Positions 49,041-57,930 of a DNA stretch of 64,000 nt are shown piece by piece. The DNA lies in contig CAMYUW010000012.1 in assembly GCA_947302275.1 (NCBI GenBank), forward strand, positions 1 to 64,000. Direction: 5' to 3'. The stretch comes from an uncultured Prevotellaceae bacterium (lineage in GTDB: Bacteria; Bacteroidota; Bacteroidia; Bacteroidales; Muribaculaceae). Position 1 is the stretch's first letter. Each line of letters begins with the position of its first letter. Below the pieces are notes generated by a model that did no database searches, was not told where the DNA came from, and saw nothing but the letters and a program-made list of their open reading frames with translations. Both the position numbers and the translations under genes were made by a program.

Positions 49041-51758
49041 ATGAAGACGATTTACACTTTTGGTAACGGCCAGGCAGAAGGTCGTGCCGACATGAAGAAT
49101 CTGCTGGGTGGCAAGGGCGCGAACCTTGCTGAGATGAACTTGATTGGTGTTCCTGTTCCCCCGGGTTTCACCATCACCACCGAAGTTTGCACGCTCTATA
49201 ACGAGAAAGGACGTGAGGCTGTGGTTGAGATGATCAAGGACGATGTGATGAAATCAGTAGCACACATCGAGAAGTTGACAGGCAACAAGTTCAATGACCC
49301 CAGCAATCCTCAGCTGGTGTCGGTACGCTCTGGTGCTCCCGTTTCGATGCCTGGCATGATGGACACTGTCCTCAACCTGGGTATCAATGATGAGGTGGCC
49401 GAGACCCTCGCAAAGAAGTCGGGTAACCCCCGCTTCGCATGGGACAGCTACCGCCGCTTTGTGCAGATGTATGGTGATGTTGTGCTTGGCATGAAGCCGA
49501 CCAATAAGACCGACATCGACCCCTTTGAGGCCATCATCGAGGAATTGAAGGAGAAGAAGGGCGTGAAGTTTGACACCGAACTTGATGTGGACGACCTCAA
49601 GGAATTGGTAAAGCGCTTTAAGGCCGCTGTAAAAGAGAATACCGGTAAGGACTTCCCCTCCGATGCTTACGATCAGCTGTGGGGTGCCATCTATGCTGTA
49701 TTTGACAGTTGGAACAATGACCGCGCTATCCTGTACCGCCGCATGAACCAGATTCCCGAAGAGTATGGCACCGCAGTTAACGTGCAGGCCATGGTCTATG
49801 GTAACATGGGCAACAACAGTGCAACTGGTGTGTGCTTCTCACGTGACGCCGGTACTGGTGAGAACCTGTTCAATGGTGAGTACCTGATTAATGCTCAGGG
49901 TGAGGACGTTGTGGCTGGTGTACGCACTCCGCAACAGATTATGACTGAGGGTAGCCGCCGTTGGGCCGCTATGCAAGGTATCAGCGAGGAAGAGCGTGCC
50001 GCTAAGTATCCCTCCCTTGAGGAGTCGATGCCCGAGTGCGCTAAGCAGCTCGTTGACATCCAGCAGAAGCTCGAAGAGCACTACCGTGACATGCAAGACA
50101 TGGAGTTCACCATCCAGGACGGTAAGCTCTGGTTGCTCCAGACCCGTAACGGTAAGCGCACTGGCGCTGCTATGGTGAAGATCGCTATGGATCTGCTTCG
50201 CGAAGGCAAAATCGACGAGAAGACCGTCATCAAACGCATGGAACCGGGCAAGCTCGACGAGTTGCTGCACCCCGTGTTTGACAAGGCCGCTGTCAAGAAT
50301 GCCAAGGTGATGGCTAAGGGTCTGCCCGCCAGCCCCGGTGCTGCAACCGGCCAAATCGTGTTCTTTGCCGATGACGCTGAGGAATGGGCATCTCGCAAGA
50401 AGAAAGTCATCATGGTTCGCCTGGAGACCTCTCCCGAGGACCTGCGCGGTATGAGCGTGGCTCAGGGTATCTTGACCGCACGTGGCGGTATGACCTCTCA
50501 CGCTGCCGTTGTTGCCCGTGGTATGGGTAAGTGCTGCGTTTCAGGTGCCGGTGAAATCAAGGTGGACTACAAGGCCCGCACCGTAGAAATGGGTGGAAAG
50601 ACCTATAAAGAGGGTGACTGGATTTCGATTAACGGTAGCACTGGTGAGGTATATGACGGCCTCGTTGCAACGGTTGACGCTGACTTGAGCGGTGACTTTG
50701 CAGCTGTGATGAATCTTGCCGAGAAATACAGCAAGATGGACGTTTACACCAATGCCGACTCTCCTCGTGACGCAAGCGTGGCTCGCAAGTTGGGCGCCCA
50801 TGGTATCGGCTTGTGCCGTACCGAGCATATGTTCTTCGAGGGAGACCGCATCAAGGCCATGCGTGAGATGATCATCGCTCCCGATGAGGCTTCTCGCCGT
50901 GTAGCTCTGGCTAAGTTGCTGCCGCTGCAGCGTGGCGACTTTGAAGGCATCTTCGAGGCTATGGATGGCTATGAAGTGACCATCCGTCTGCTCGATCCTC
51001 CCTTGCACGAGTTCGTACCCCATCAGCTCGAGACGATGCGAGAACTCGCTGCCGAAACCGGCCGCACCCTTGAGGAAGTGAAGCTCGTGTGCGACGGTCT
51101 GGAAGAGTTCAACCCCATGCTCGGTCACCGTGGCTGCCGTCTGGGCAACACCTATCCCGAGATTACCGAGATGCAGGCTCGTGCCATCATCGAGGCCGCA
51201 CTGAACATGCAGGCCAAGGGCATCAACGTGAAGCCCAAGATCATGGTGCCCCTCATCGGTGTGAAGAACGAGATCCAGATGCAGGCCGACATCATCAACC
51301 GCGTTGCTCAGCAGGTATTTGCCGAGCGTGGCGAGACCGTGGCCTACAAGGTAGGTACCATGATCGAGATTCCGCGTGCAGCCCTCGTTGCTGACCAGAT
51401 CGCACAGGTAGTTGACTTCTTCTCATTCGGTACCAACGACTTGACCCAGATGACCTTCGGTTACTCGCGTGATGACGCAGGCAAGTTCCTCGCCATCTAC
51501 AAGAACCTGGGAATCCTGAAGGTTGATCCGTTCCAGGTACTTGACCAGGAAGGTGTTGGCCAGCTCGTTGAGATGGCTTGCCGCAAGGGTCGTGCCACCA
51601 AGCCCGAGCTGAACCTCGGTATCTGTGGTGAGCATGGTGGTGAACCTACCAGTGTGAAGTTCTGCGCTTCGCTGAACATGAACTACGTATCCTGCTCGCC
51701 TTACCGCGTGCCCATCGCACGCCTCGCCGCCGCCCAGGCAGCAGTAGAGGCTGAGTAA
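49041..51758 (+). CDS. ppdK: Pyruvate, phosphate dikinase
   Basis: Interconverts pyruvate, ATP and phosphate with phosphoenolpyruvate, AMP and pyrophosphate; in anaerobes it can run either way between glycolysis and gluconeogenesis. 905 residues is slightly longer than the usual 875-890 but contains all parts: N-terminal ATP-grasp (GGKGANLAEMNLIGVPVPPG), the phospho-histidine domain (GGMTSHAAVVARGMGK) and the C-terminal PEP-binding TIM barrel (GTNDLTQMTFGYSRDD, GICGEHGGEP with the catalytic Cys). It is monocistronic with a strong terminator, and highly codon-biased, suggesting high expression. Confidence 0.98.
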   Translation: MKTIYTFGNGQAEGRADMKNLLGGKGANLAEMNLIGVPVPPGFTITTEVCTLYNEKGREAVVEMIKDDVMKSVAHIEKLTGNKFNDPSNPQLVSVRSGAPVSMPGMMDTVLNLGINDEVAETLAKKSGNPRFAWDSYRRFVQMYGDVVLGMKPTNKTDIDPFEAIIEELKEKKGVKFDTELDVDDLKELVKRFKAAVKENTGKDFPSDAYDQLWGAIYAVFDSWNNDRAILYRRMNQIPEEYGTAVNVQAMVYGNMGNNSATGVCFSRDAGTGENLFNGEYLINAQGEDVVAGVRTPQQIMTEGSRRWAAMQGISEEERAAKYPSLEESMPECAKQLVDIQQKLEEHYRDMQDMEFTIQDGKLWLLQTRNGKRTGAAMVKIAMDLLREGKIDEKTVIKRMEPGKLDELLHPVFDKAAVKNAKVMAKGLPASPGAATGQIVFFADDAEEWASRKKKVIMVRLETSPEDLRGMSVAQGILTARGGMTSHAAVVARGMGKCCVSGAGEIKVDYKARTVEMGGKTYKEGDWISINGSTGEVYDGLVATVDADLSGDFAAVMNLAEKYSKMDVYTNADSPRDASVARKLGAHGIGLCRTEHMFFEGDRIKAMREMIIAPDEASRRVALAKLLPLQRGDFEGIFEAMDGYEVTIRLLDPPLHEFVPHQLETMRELAAETGRTLEEVKLVCDGLEEFNPMLGHRGCRLGNTYPEITEMQARAIIEAALNMQAKGINVKPKIMVPLIGVKNEIQMQADIINRVAQQVFAERGETVAYKVGTMIEIPRAALVADQIAQVVDFFSFGTNDLTQMTFGYSRDDAGKFLAIYKNLGILKVDPFQVLDQEGVGQLVEMACRKGRATKPELNLGICGEHGGEPTSVKFCASLNMNYVSCSPYRVPIARLAAAQAAVEAE

Positions 51759-51782
51759 TGACACGGTATAATATGAAATGAT

Positions 51783-51815
51783 AGCGGTTGGCTCCCATTA
51801 TGGGAACCAACCGCT
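51783..51815 (+). terminator. Terminator hairpin of ppdK
   Basis: 15-nt arms AGCGGTTGGCTCCCA and TGGGAACCAACCGCT with one mismatch and a TTA loop, then GATTTTAGTTTCTT. It may serve ppdK and, from the other side, the convergent TlpA operon. Confidence 0.8.
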
Positions 51816-51863
51816 GATTTTAGTTTCTTAGAAGTACTCTGATAATTCAGGTCGTTTCTTATT

Positions 51864-52865
51864 TTACTTCTGCACCTCGGCAAGCTTGTTGGCGAGGTCA
51901 TCACCGGTCAGGCCGCGGGACAGGATTGTGCCGTCGGGGCCAAAGATGATGATGTGGGGTATGCCCTTGATTCCGTAGATGTCGGTGGGCTCGGTCAGCT
52001 TTTGGGTGCCGATGATGACGGGCCAAGTGATGTTAAGTTCCTCGATGGCTTTGCGGGTGTCGTCAGGATTGTCCCAAACGGCAACGTCCAGCACGTCAAC
52101 TTTGTCGCCAAGCTTGGCCTTGAGGGCCTGCAGCTTGGGAATCTCGGCACGGCAGGGAGGACACCAGCTAGCCCAAAAGTCAACGACGACGATTTTGCCC
52201 TTGCCGACGTAGTCCGACAGTTTCTGTTTGCTGCCATCCACGGCCATCACCTCAAAGTCGGTGAACTTCTGGCCCTCGGCGGTAACAGCGAGCTGGCGGG
52301 CAGCATTCTTGGCCTTCTCAACGCGTTTCAGTTGGGCATAAGCTTCGGGAGCTTCCTTGAGCAATGCGTCGATATCGGCCTCGCTGAAGTCTTTATACAT
52401 CAAGTAGTTGCAGAAAGCCCAAGGGCCAATGGCGTTGTCCTTGTTATCCTGATAGAACTTGAAAAGTTCATCGGCATAGCGTGCATCGCTTTGAGCCTCG
52501 GTCAGGGTAGTGTCATCGGCAATCTTTTGAGCCTCTTTGCTCCATGCTGCCATCTTGTCGTTGAGCGGACTGACGGCGGTGCCTTCAGCGATGTTGAGAT
52601 TTACCTCACCTGGCTCCACAATGAAGCCGTAAGGGTTGCCGCCCGCATACAGGCGGGCGAAGAAGCCCTTGTCGGCTGTGCCCTCAAAGGTGCAGGTGTT
52701 GTTCTCGATTGTGGCCGTAGCGATGGTGTCGCCCGTGTCATAGTTGGTCAGGAAAGCGGTCTCGCCATTGGCGCTGTCATCAGGGAAGGTAACAGTGACC
52801 TTGTAACCCTTGCTGCACGATGCGAGCATCAACATAGCGGTGAGAAAGAATGCTATCTGTTTCAT
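51864..52865 (-). CDS. TlpA-like thiol:disulfide oxidoreductase lipoprotein with DUF4369
   Basis: 333 residues with a lipoprotein signal (MLMLASC, Cys17). Residues about 20-110 are a DUF4369-type beta domain; a helical middle follows; residues about 198-333 are a thioredoxin-like domain with the active site WCPPC (234-238) in VVDFWASWCPPCRAEIPKL and the cis-Pro loop GIPHIIIFG. Such proteins reduce periplasmic disulfides, for instance in cytochrome maturation. It is the last gene of a three-gene operon with the GH3-beta-lactamase fusion and the 5'-nucleotidase. Confidence 0.92.
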   Translation of the reverse strand: MKQIAFFLTAMLMLASCSKGYKVTVTFPDDSANGETAFLTNYDTGDTIATATIENNTCTFEGTADKGFFARLYAGGNPYGFIVEPGEVNLNIAEGTAVSPLNDKMAAWSKEAQKIADDTTLTEAQSDARYADELFKFYQDNKDNAIGPWAFCNYLMYKDFSEADIDALLKEAPEAYAQLKRVEKAKNAARQLAVTAEGQKFTDFEVMAVDGSKQKLSDYVGKGKIVVVDFWASWCPPCRAEIPKLQALKAKLGDKVDVLDVAVWDNPDDTRKAIEELNITWPVIIGTQKLTEPTDIYGIKGIPHIIIFGPDGTILSRGLTGDDLANKLAEVQK

Positions 52866-52906
52866 TGTTCTGATTGTTTTAAAAATATAGAGATTCTACA
52901 TAAAAC

Positions 52907-55900
52907 TTATTGGCGGATGGCTCGGTAGATGAGCGACTGGATGTGGCTGCGTGCGCTGATGCGGCCAAAGTTGGGGTTGTTCCTCGTGGGACACACACGG
53001 TTGCTCAGGAAGATGTAGAACATGTCGTTCTTGGGATCTACCCAGAAACATGTGCCTGTGAAGCCCGTGTGGCCGAACGTCTCAGGCGTAGCCTCGGCGC
53101 AGGTGTTGCTGGCATCGGGGTTGCCCACGACAGGTTTGTCAAAGCCCAACCCTCGGTGGCTGTTCGGACTCTTCTGGGTCGTGAAGATCTCAACGGTAGA
53201 GGCTTTCAGCATTCTCACGCCACCGTATGTGCCGCCATTGAGCCACATCTGGAACAACTTGGCCAGGTCGTTAGCATTACTGAACAGTCCTGCATTGCCC
53301 TGCACGCCGCCCGAGAATGCTGCCAGTTCATCGTGGACGTAACCATGGATGTGCTGGCGCCTCAGGTAGGTGTCTTTTTCAGTATAGGCGATCTCGTCGC
53401 GCGAGAACTTGCTCAATGGCCTGTACATCGTGTGATAGGCACCCAACGGAGCGAAGATGTAATTGTTCACATAGTAGTTGAGCGGTGAGTGAGTCATGCG
53501 CTGCACGGCATCGGCCAGCAACGAGAAGTTGCAGCAGCTGTACAGGTATTTCTTTTTACCTAACTTGGCGTGATACATGCGGTTCATGATGGAGTCGTAT
53601 GTAATTCTGCCGCCCCATAACCCATCGGCGATAGCGATGTTAAATTTGTCGGTCTTGTGGGGGGACAAGATGTCGGTACGCATTTTTGCGTCCTTGTGGC
53701 CCCAAGCGCCGTTCATGATTTTTATAGTATGGGTGGCATCTTCGGCATTAGCGATGAGGTTACCCGTGTAGGTATTGGGATCCATCATCATTTTCCACAT
53801 GTCGAGTGATGCGGGCATACCTGTCTCATGATACAGCAGATCGCGGAAGGTGATATCTTCCTTATCGCCATTGCGCAGACCAGGGATATATTGGCTTGCC
53901 TTGTCGTCGAGACGGAACTTGCCGTCGTCAAAGGCTTTCATCACACCGCTGATGGTGCCAGTTGCCTTCGACACCGATGCCAAACCAAACAGCGTGTTGT
54001 CATCGACCTTGACATTGCTGTTGTAGTCGATGGTGCCGAATGAGCCCTTGTAAATCACCTTGCCGTGACGAGCCACAATCACCTGACAACCCGGGAAGGC
54101 ATGCTGTTGGACACCCAAGCGGCATACCGAGTCAATTTGTGCAGTCAGTCGGTTGTCCAGTCCCACTTCGGCAGGAATGGAGTAGCCCAGTCGAGTTGCG
54201 GCGTAGTGGATTCCGTGGCCAGCATCGAAGCGGGTTTTCTTGCCTTTGAAACTCAGAGAGATGGGCAGATTGCCGTTGGCTGCGTTTCCTCCGAAAATAG
54301 TTTGAGCCGCATAATCCTCGGCTAGCGTCGTGTTCTGGTAGGTGAGCACAACAGCCTTGACATGCTTGTGGGTAATGGCATTGCCATAATTCTTGATGTC
54401 ATAGGGCTTGCAGGTGATCACAACAATAACGTTTTTGCATTTCTTGACCACAGCATCCAGGGCGGCACGATTAGTCTCGTTATCTTCTCCCACCTCGATG
54501 ATGATGGTATTGAAGTGTCCATCGTGCAGTTGCTCAGCTAGTGCGTGGGAAGATCCAGCCTTGGCCAAGTCGAAACGCTTGATCTCAGCATAATCGGCAC
54601 AACGGCGAGTGAACTTGCTTGCAGTGCCGTTCTCGTTGCCGATGGTGGCAACGGCGATGTGACGGCTCTGCAGGTTGTGGATGGGGAGGATATTATCGTT
54701 GTTCTTGATGACAGTGATACTGCCGGCTGCGAGTCGGCGCTTGAGTACCTCGGCACGCTGTGAGTTGACGTCGTTCACCAGATTTGTTGTGCTGACGTTC
54801 TGTCGGCTGGTGAGATCAAGGGCATACTTGTATCGCAGGATTTTCTTGCAACGCTCGTCGATGGTACTTTGGCTGATTTTGCCGCTGGCGATGGCAGCTT
54901 TGATGGCGGTTATCTCGTCGCCGATGTTCTCAGGCATGAGCAGGACGTCATTGCCTGCCAGCAGTGCGTTGACACAGGGCGATCCGTTGAGCATCTGTGT
55001 CGCTCCCTTCATGTTGAGCGCGTCGGTGAAGATGAGCCCATCGAAGTTCATCTCGTCGCGCAACAGCTTGCCGACGCAATCTCTTGACAGGCTCGTGGGT
55101 GCTTTGCCTCCTTCGATGGCCGGTACCAGCAGATGGGCCGTTAGGATGCCGCTCAATCCGGCGTCAATGAACTTGCGGAAGGGCACCAGTTCACAGGTGT
55201 TGATTTCCTGCAATGTCTTGTTAATGACAGGCAGGGTCTTGTGGGAGTCTTCGCTTGAAGAGCCATGACCGGGGAAATGCTTGCCCACGGCCATGACACC
55301 ACCATCCTCCAGACCGCGGCCAAATGCGATGGCATGCCTTGCCACCAGTTCGGGACTTTCGCCGAAAGAGCGGTCGCCGATTACTGGATTCAGCGGGTTG
55401 TCGTTCACATCCAGCACAGGGGCGAAGTTCACCTGAATGCCCATGCGCCGGCACTGGCGTGCCACTTCGCGACCATACTCATACAGGAGCATGTCGTCGT
55501 CGAGGGCGCCCAAAATAAGGTTGCGTTGAAAGTTAGGTACTTCCTTGAGCCTCATGCCCAGTCCCCACTCACCATCGATAGTGATCATCAAGGGAACGAC
55601 GGCTAGTGATTGGGCAAAGTTGGTGACCTCGGCCTGCTCGGCGATGGAACTGTTTTCATAGATGAGCCCACCCACCAGATTCTGTGAAACAAGGCGTCTC
55701 ACCATCTCGCGTGTGGCCTCATTGCTCCTGGGTGTGACAGCAGCTACGATAAGTTGTCCGATGCGACCTTCGGGCGACAGGGAGTTGAACACGCTGTCCA
55801 CCCACTGGTTCATCGCAACTTGATCCACATTATTAAATATGTTTGGCAATTTGGCATTGCCTCGTGCCACCGCACCCAGTGTGAGCGCTGCCGCTGCTAT

Positions 55901-55930
55901 AACCAGCAGAATACGTTTGAATTTGGTCAT
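52907..55930 (-). CDS. GH3 beta-N-acetylglucosaminidase (NagZ-like) fused to a serine beta-lactamase-family domain
   Basis: 1007 residues with a signal peptide (ends near ALTLGAVA). Residues about 45-375 are a GH3 domain of NagZ type: KHFPGHG (217-223), the acid/base dyad Asp228-His230 in EDSH, and nucleophile Asp303 in FTDALNM. A GH3 C-terminal domain follows, to about 570. Residues about 590-1007 are a class C beta-lactamase/DD-peptidase fold: SVSK (Ser652, Lys655), Tyr in LYSCCNF, and HTGFTGT as the KTG-like box. The combination suggests trimming of peptidoglycan glycans and peptides in the periplasm. The C-terminal domain is more likely a peptidase or esterase than a resistance enzyme. 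Confidence 0.93.
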   Translation of the reverse strand: MTKFKRILLVIAAAALTLGAVARGNAKLPNIFNNVDQVAMNQWVDSVFNSLSPEGRIGQLIVAAVTPRSNEATREMVRRLVSQNLVGGLIYENSSIAEQAEVTNFAQSLAVVPLMITIDGEWGLGMRLKEVPNFQRNLILGALDDDMLLYEYGREVARQCRRMGIQVNFAPVLDVNDNPLNPVIGDRSFGESPELVARHAIAFGRGLEDGGVMAVGKHFPGHGSSSEDSHKTLPVINKTLQEINTCELVPFRKFIDAGLSGILTAHLLVPAIEGGKAPTSLSRDCVGKLLRDEMNFDGLIFTDALNMKGATQMLNGSPCVNALLAGNDVLLMPENIGDEITAIKAAIASGKISQSTIDERCKKILRYKYALDLTSRQNVSTTNLVNDVNSQRAEVLKRRLAAGSITVIKNNDNILPIHNLQSRHIAVATIGNENGTASKFTRRCADYAEIKRFDLAKAGSSHALAEQLHDGHFNTIIIEVGEDNETNRAALDAVVKKCKNVIVVITCKPYDIKNYGNAITHKHVKAVVLTYQNTTLAEDYAAQTIFGGNAANGNLPISLSFKGKKTRFDAGHGIHYAATRLGYSIPAEVGLDNRLTAQIDSVCRLGVQQHAFPGCQVIVARHGKVIYKGSFGTIDYNSNVKVDDNTLFGLASVSKATGTISGVMKAFDDGKFRLDDKASQYIPGLRNGDKEDITFRDLLYHETGMPASLDMWKMMMDPNTYTGNLIANAEDATHTIKIMNGAWGHKDAKMRTDILSPHKTDKFNIAIADGLWGGRITYDSIMNRMYHAKLGKKKYLYSCCNFSLLADAVQRMTHSPLNYYVNNYIFAPLGAYHTMYRPLSKFSRDEIAYTEKDTYLRRQHIHGYVHDELAAFSGGVQGNAGLFSNANDLAKLFQMWLNGGTYGGVRMLKASTVEIFTTQKSPNSHRGLGFDKPVVGNPDASNTCAEATPETFGHTGFTGTCFWVDPKNDMFYIFLSNRVCPTRNNPNFGRISARSHIQSLIYRAIRQ

Positions 55931-55980
55931 TATATTGTCCTTTCTTTCTCTCTAGTTTCTGGATTCAGGTTTTTTTGTAA

Positions 55981-56000
55981 GTATAATCACTATCGCCTAA
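55981..56000 (-). repeat. Leader element GTAyrrTyAyTmTCGCyTrA, copy B
   Basis: GTATAATCACTATCGCCTAA, between the 5'-nucleotidase stop and the GH3 fusion start. Same position relative to the downstream gene as copies A and C. Confidence 0.55.
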
Positions 56001-56019
56001 AACCTAAGTCTTAATCGAC

Positions 56020-57537
56020 TTACTTCTTCTGGATTCTTACGTCGTCCTTGGCATCGATCTTCTTGCCGGCAGCCTCCAGGCCTTTTACATACTTCAGGAT
56101 GTGGTTGCCATACTTTTGGGTATCGACAAACAGGCGTTTGCAGCGGGTCATGGGCGTCATGTAGTCACCGCCGTTGGCTAGATAGTCGATAGTGGCGACA
56201 ATATAGGTCTTCTTGGGATCGATTTTCTTGCCATTGATGGTGGCCTTGGTCATTTCGCCTTTGGCGTTGTAGGTCGCTTTCAGCTCCTTGCTCACCGCGT
56301 CTCCACCTCGTCCGCACATGAGCTTGATGCTCTCAATGAGTTCAGTGCCTGGCATCTCCAGCACAACGAAGCGGTTGTCGAAGGGGAACATCGAGCCGAT
56401 GACACCCTCGGTGACGGTGCCCTTGGGCATGTCGGTGCGGATACCACCCTTGTTCATGATTGCACAATCAATATTCTTGATGCCCGAGAGTCCCTTAATG
56501 ATATCCATAGCAGCGTCACTCACCCAGTTTTGGGCCGCAGGGCTTGAATTCTTCATGAAGCGGGCGCTGGTGGCCACGGGGTTGTTCATGATGCTGTCCA
56601 CACCATGGCGGTAGTGGTCTAGCCACTGGTTCATGGCGGTGTAACGGCTGGCTGCTTCGTCCCATGTCTCGTCAACTGAGATGTGGTTATAGACGATGTT
56701 GCCGGTTTCCAGATCCAGGTCATAGGTGGCTACCAACTTGCCGCTCTTTCCGTTTTGGCCGATGGGTATCATCTTGCCGTCGGCATTGCGTATGCGGCTC
56801 CATTCACTTCCAGGCTTGATGGTCGTGTGGGAATGAGAGCTGATGGCCATGTCGATGTATCGGCTTGAGCTCAGGATGAGTGAATCGTTAGGCTCGGTAG
56901 GCTCATAGCTGCTGTACCCGATGTGAGACACCATGATGGCATAGTCAACGCCTTGAACTTCCTTGAGGTAACGGGCAGTGGCATCGGCTACATCGGGGGC
57001 GAACCTGTAACGCAAGTTCACACAATTCATGTCGGCAATCAGACCGGCAGGGTTCACGTTGATGCCGAAGAATGCAACCCTCTTTTCACCGACGGCCTTG
57101 ATCCAGTAGGGTTGGAACAAGCCGTTGAGCGGTGTGGCACTGAAGTCGTAGTTGGCGCTTATTTTCACGGCATCCACGTTGCGGTAATGAGCTGCAAGTT
57201 CATCCATGCCGTTGTCAAATTCATGGTTGCCCAGGATAATCGCGTCATAGCCCAGCGAGTCCATCAGCGCATATTCCACCTCGCCGCGGTAGAGCGAGAA
57301 GAACAGGGTGCCTTGAACGGCATCGCCAGCATGAATGAGTACCGTGTTGGGGTTGTCGGCGCGTAGCTTGTCGTAGATGGCACGGCGTCGTGCAATACCA
57401 CCCTTGCCGTCGCTGGCAGGGTCAATCTGGCTGTGGGTGTCATTAACAGCGATAATCATCAGGTGCTCGGCGCGCAGGGCGGGGACTGCCATCAGTGCGC
57501 ACAGGCACAGGAGCATGAGGTTGCGAAGTCTTGCCAT
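56020..57537 (-). CDS. Periplasmic 5'-nucleotidase / UshA-type metallophosphoesterase
   Basis: 505 residues with signal peptide (LMLLCLCALMAVPALRA). N-terminal metallophosphatase domain: NDTHSQ (32-37), HAGDAVQGT, GNHEFD (103-108), SHSHTTIK. C-terminal nucleotide-binding domain: NKGGIRTDMPKGTVTEG and the FPFDNRFVVLEMPG segment. In many Bacteroidota these halves are split over two genes; here they form one chain. It hydrolyses extracytoplasmic nucleotides to nucleosides and phosphate. It is first in the operon with the GH3 fusion and TlpA protein and has two tandem copies of its promoter. Confidence 0.94.
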   Translation of the reverse strand: MARLRNLMLLCLCALMAVPALRAEHLMIIAVNDTHSQIDPASDGKGGIARRRAIYDKLRADNPNTVLIHAGDAVQGTLFFSLYRGEVEYALMDSLGYDAIILGNHEFDNGMDELAAHYRNVDAVKISANYDFSATPLNGLFQPYWIKAVGEKRVAFFGINVNPAGLIADMNCVNLRYRFAPDVADATARYLKEVQGVDYAIMVSHIGYSSYEPTEPNDSLILSSSRYIDMAISSHSHTTIKPGSEWSRIRNADGKMIPIGQNGKSGKLVATYDLDLETGNIVYNHISVDETWDEAASRYTAMNQWLDHYRHGVDSIMNNPVATSARFMKNSSPAAQNWVSDAAMDIIKGLSGIKNIDCAIMNKGGIRTDMPKGTVTEGVIGSMFPFDNRFVVLEMPGTELIESIKLMCGRGGDAVSKELKATYNAKGEMTKATINGKKIDPKKTYIVATIDYLANGGDYMTPMTRCKRLFVDTQKYGNHILKYVKGLEAAGKKIDAKDDVRIQKK

Positions 57538-57577
57538 AATCTTATCTTTTGTTTATTGTTTGTTTAGTTTTAATCGA

Positions 57578-57634
57578 CAAAATTAGTGAAAGTCGAGAGC
57601 AGAACAAAACAAAAAATACTTTTTTTGTTTTTTA
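57578..57634 (-). repeat. Duplicated promoter element, copy 1 (proximal)
   Basis: 57 bp identical to 57659-57715, 81 bp apart. On the minus strand it holds TTTG (57608-57605), 19 nt, TAATTTTG (57585-57578), a consensus promoter giving a leader of about 37 nt. It also has an A/T hairpin (AAAACAAAAAA with TTTTTTTGTTTT). Confidence 0.85.
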
Positions 57635-57658
57635 TGCTGAGACGCCTCCTGATTTATC

Positions 57659-57715
57659 CAAAATTAGTGAAAGTCGAGAGCAGAACAAAACAAAAAATAC
57701 TTTTTTTGTTTTTTA
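57659..57715 (-). repeat. Duplicated promoter element, copy 2 (distal)
   Basis: Exact second copy, with TTTG (57689-57686), 19 nt, TAATTTTG (57666-57659). The 24 bp between the copies include GAGACGCCTCC. Confidence 0.85.
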
Positions 57716-57880
57716 CATTGCCATGAACGACACAACAATGTTTAAATGAAAACAATAAATACAACAAATACAACAAATACAATCTTATTTGAAGCTATTT
57801 GCTGAGGTTGCTGGATAGCTTTGTACTTATTGTATTTATTGTCTTCCTTTTCTTAAATTAGAATCGTGTTGTCTTGTAAT

Positions 57881-57918
57881 AAAATGAGGGTGAACAAATT
57901 TTGTTTTGCTCACCCTCA
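57881..57918 (-). terminator. Rho-independent terminator of the glycogen operon
   Basis: Minus strand arms TGAGGGTGA and TCACCCTCA (9 bp, perfect), 16-nt loop, then TTTT. It lies 13 bp after the GH57 stop codon. Confidence 0.88.
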
Positions 57919-57930
57919 CTTTTAATGGGA

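Larger units (their letters stand above)
57538..57930. other. 393-bp repeat-rich intergenic region
   Basis: It contains the tandem promoter duplication (57578-57634 and 57659-57715), a long imperfect A/T inverted repeat (57752-57770 with 57824-57842, 17 of 19 positions complementary), short ACAACAAAT tandem units, and the terminator of the GH57 operon. No ORF is convincing. Confidence 0.8.

Noticed and set aside
52907..55930. Beta-lactam resistance gene
   Set aside because: The beta-lactamase-family domain is fused to a NagZ-type glycosidase, which points to peptidoglycan processing instead.
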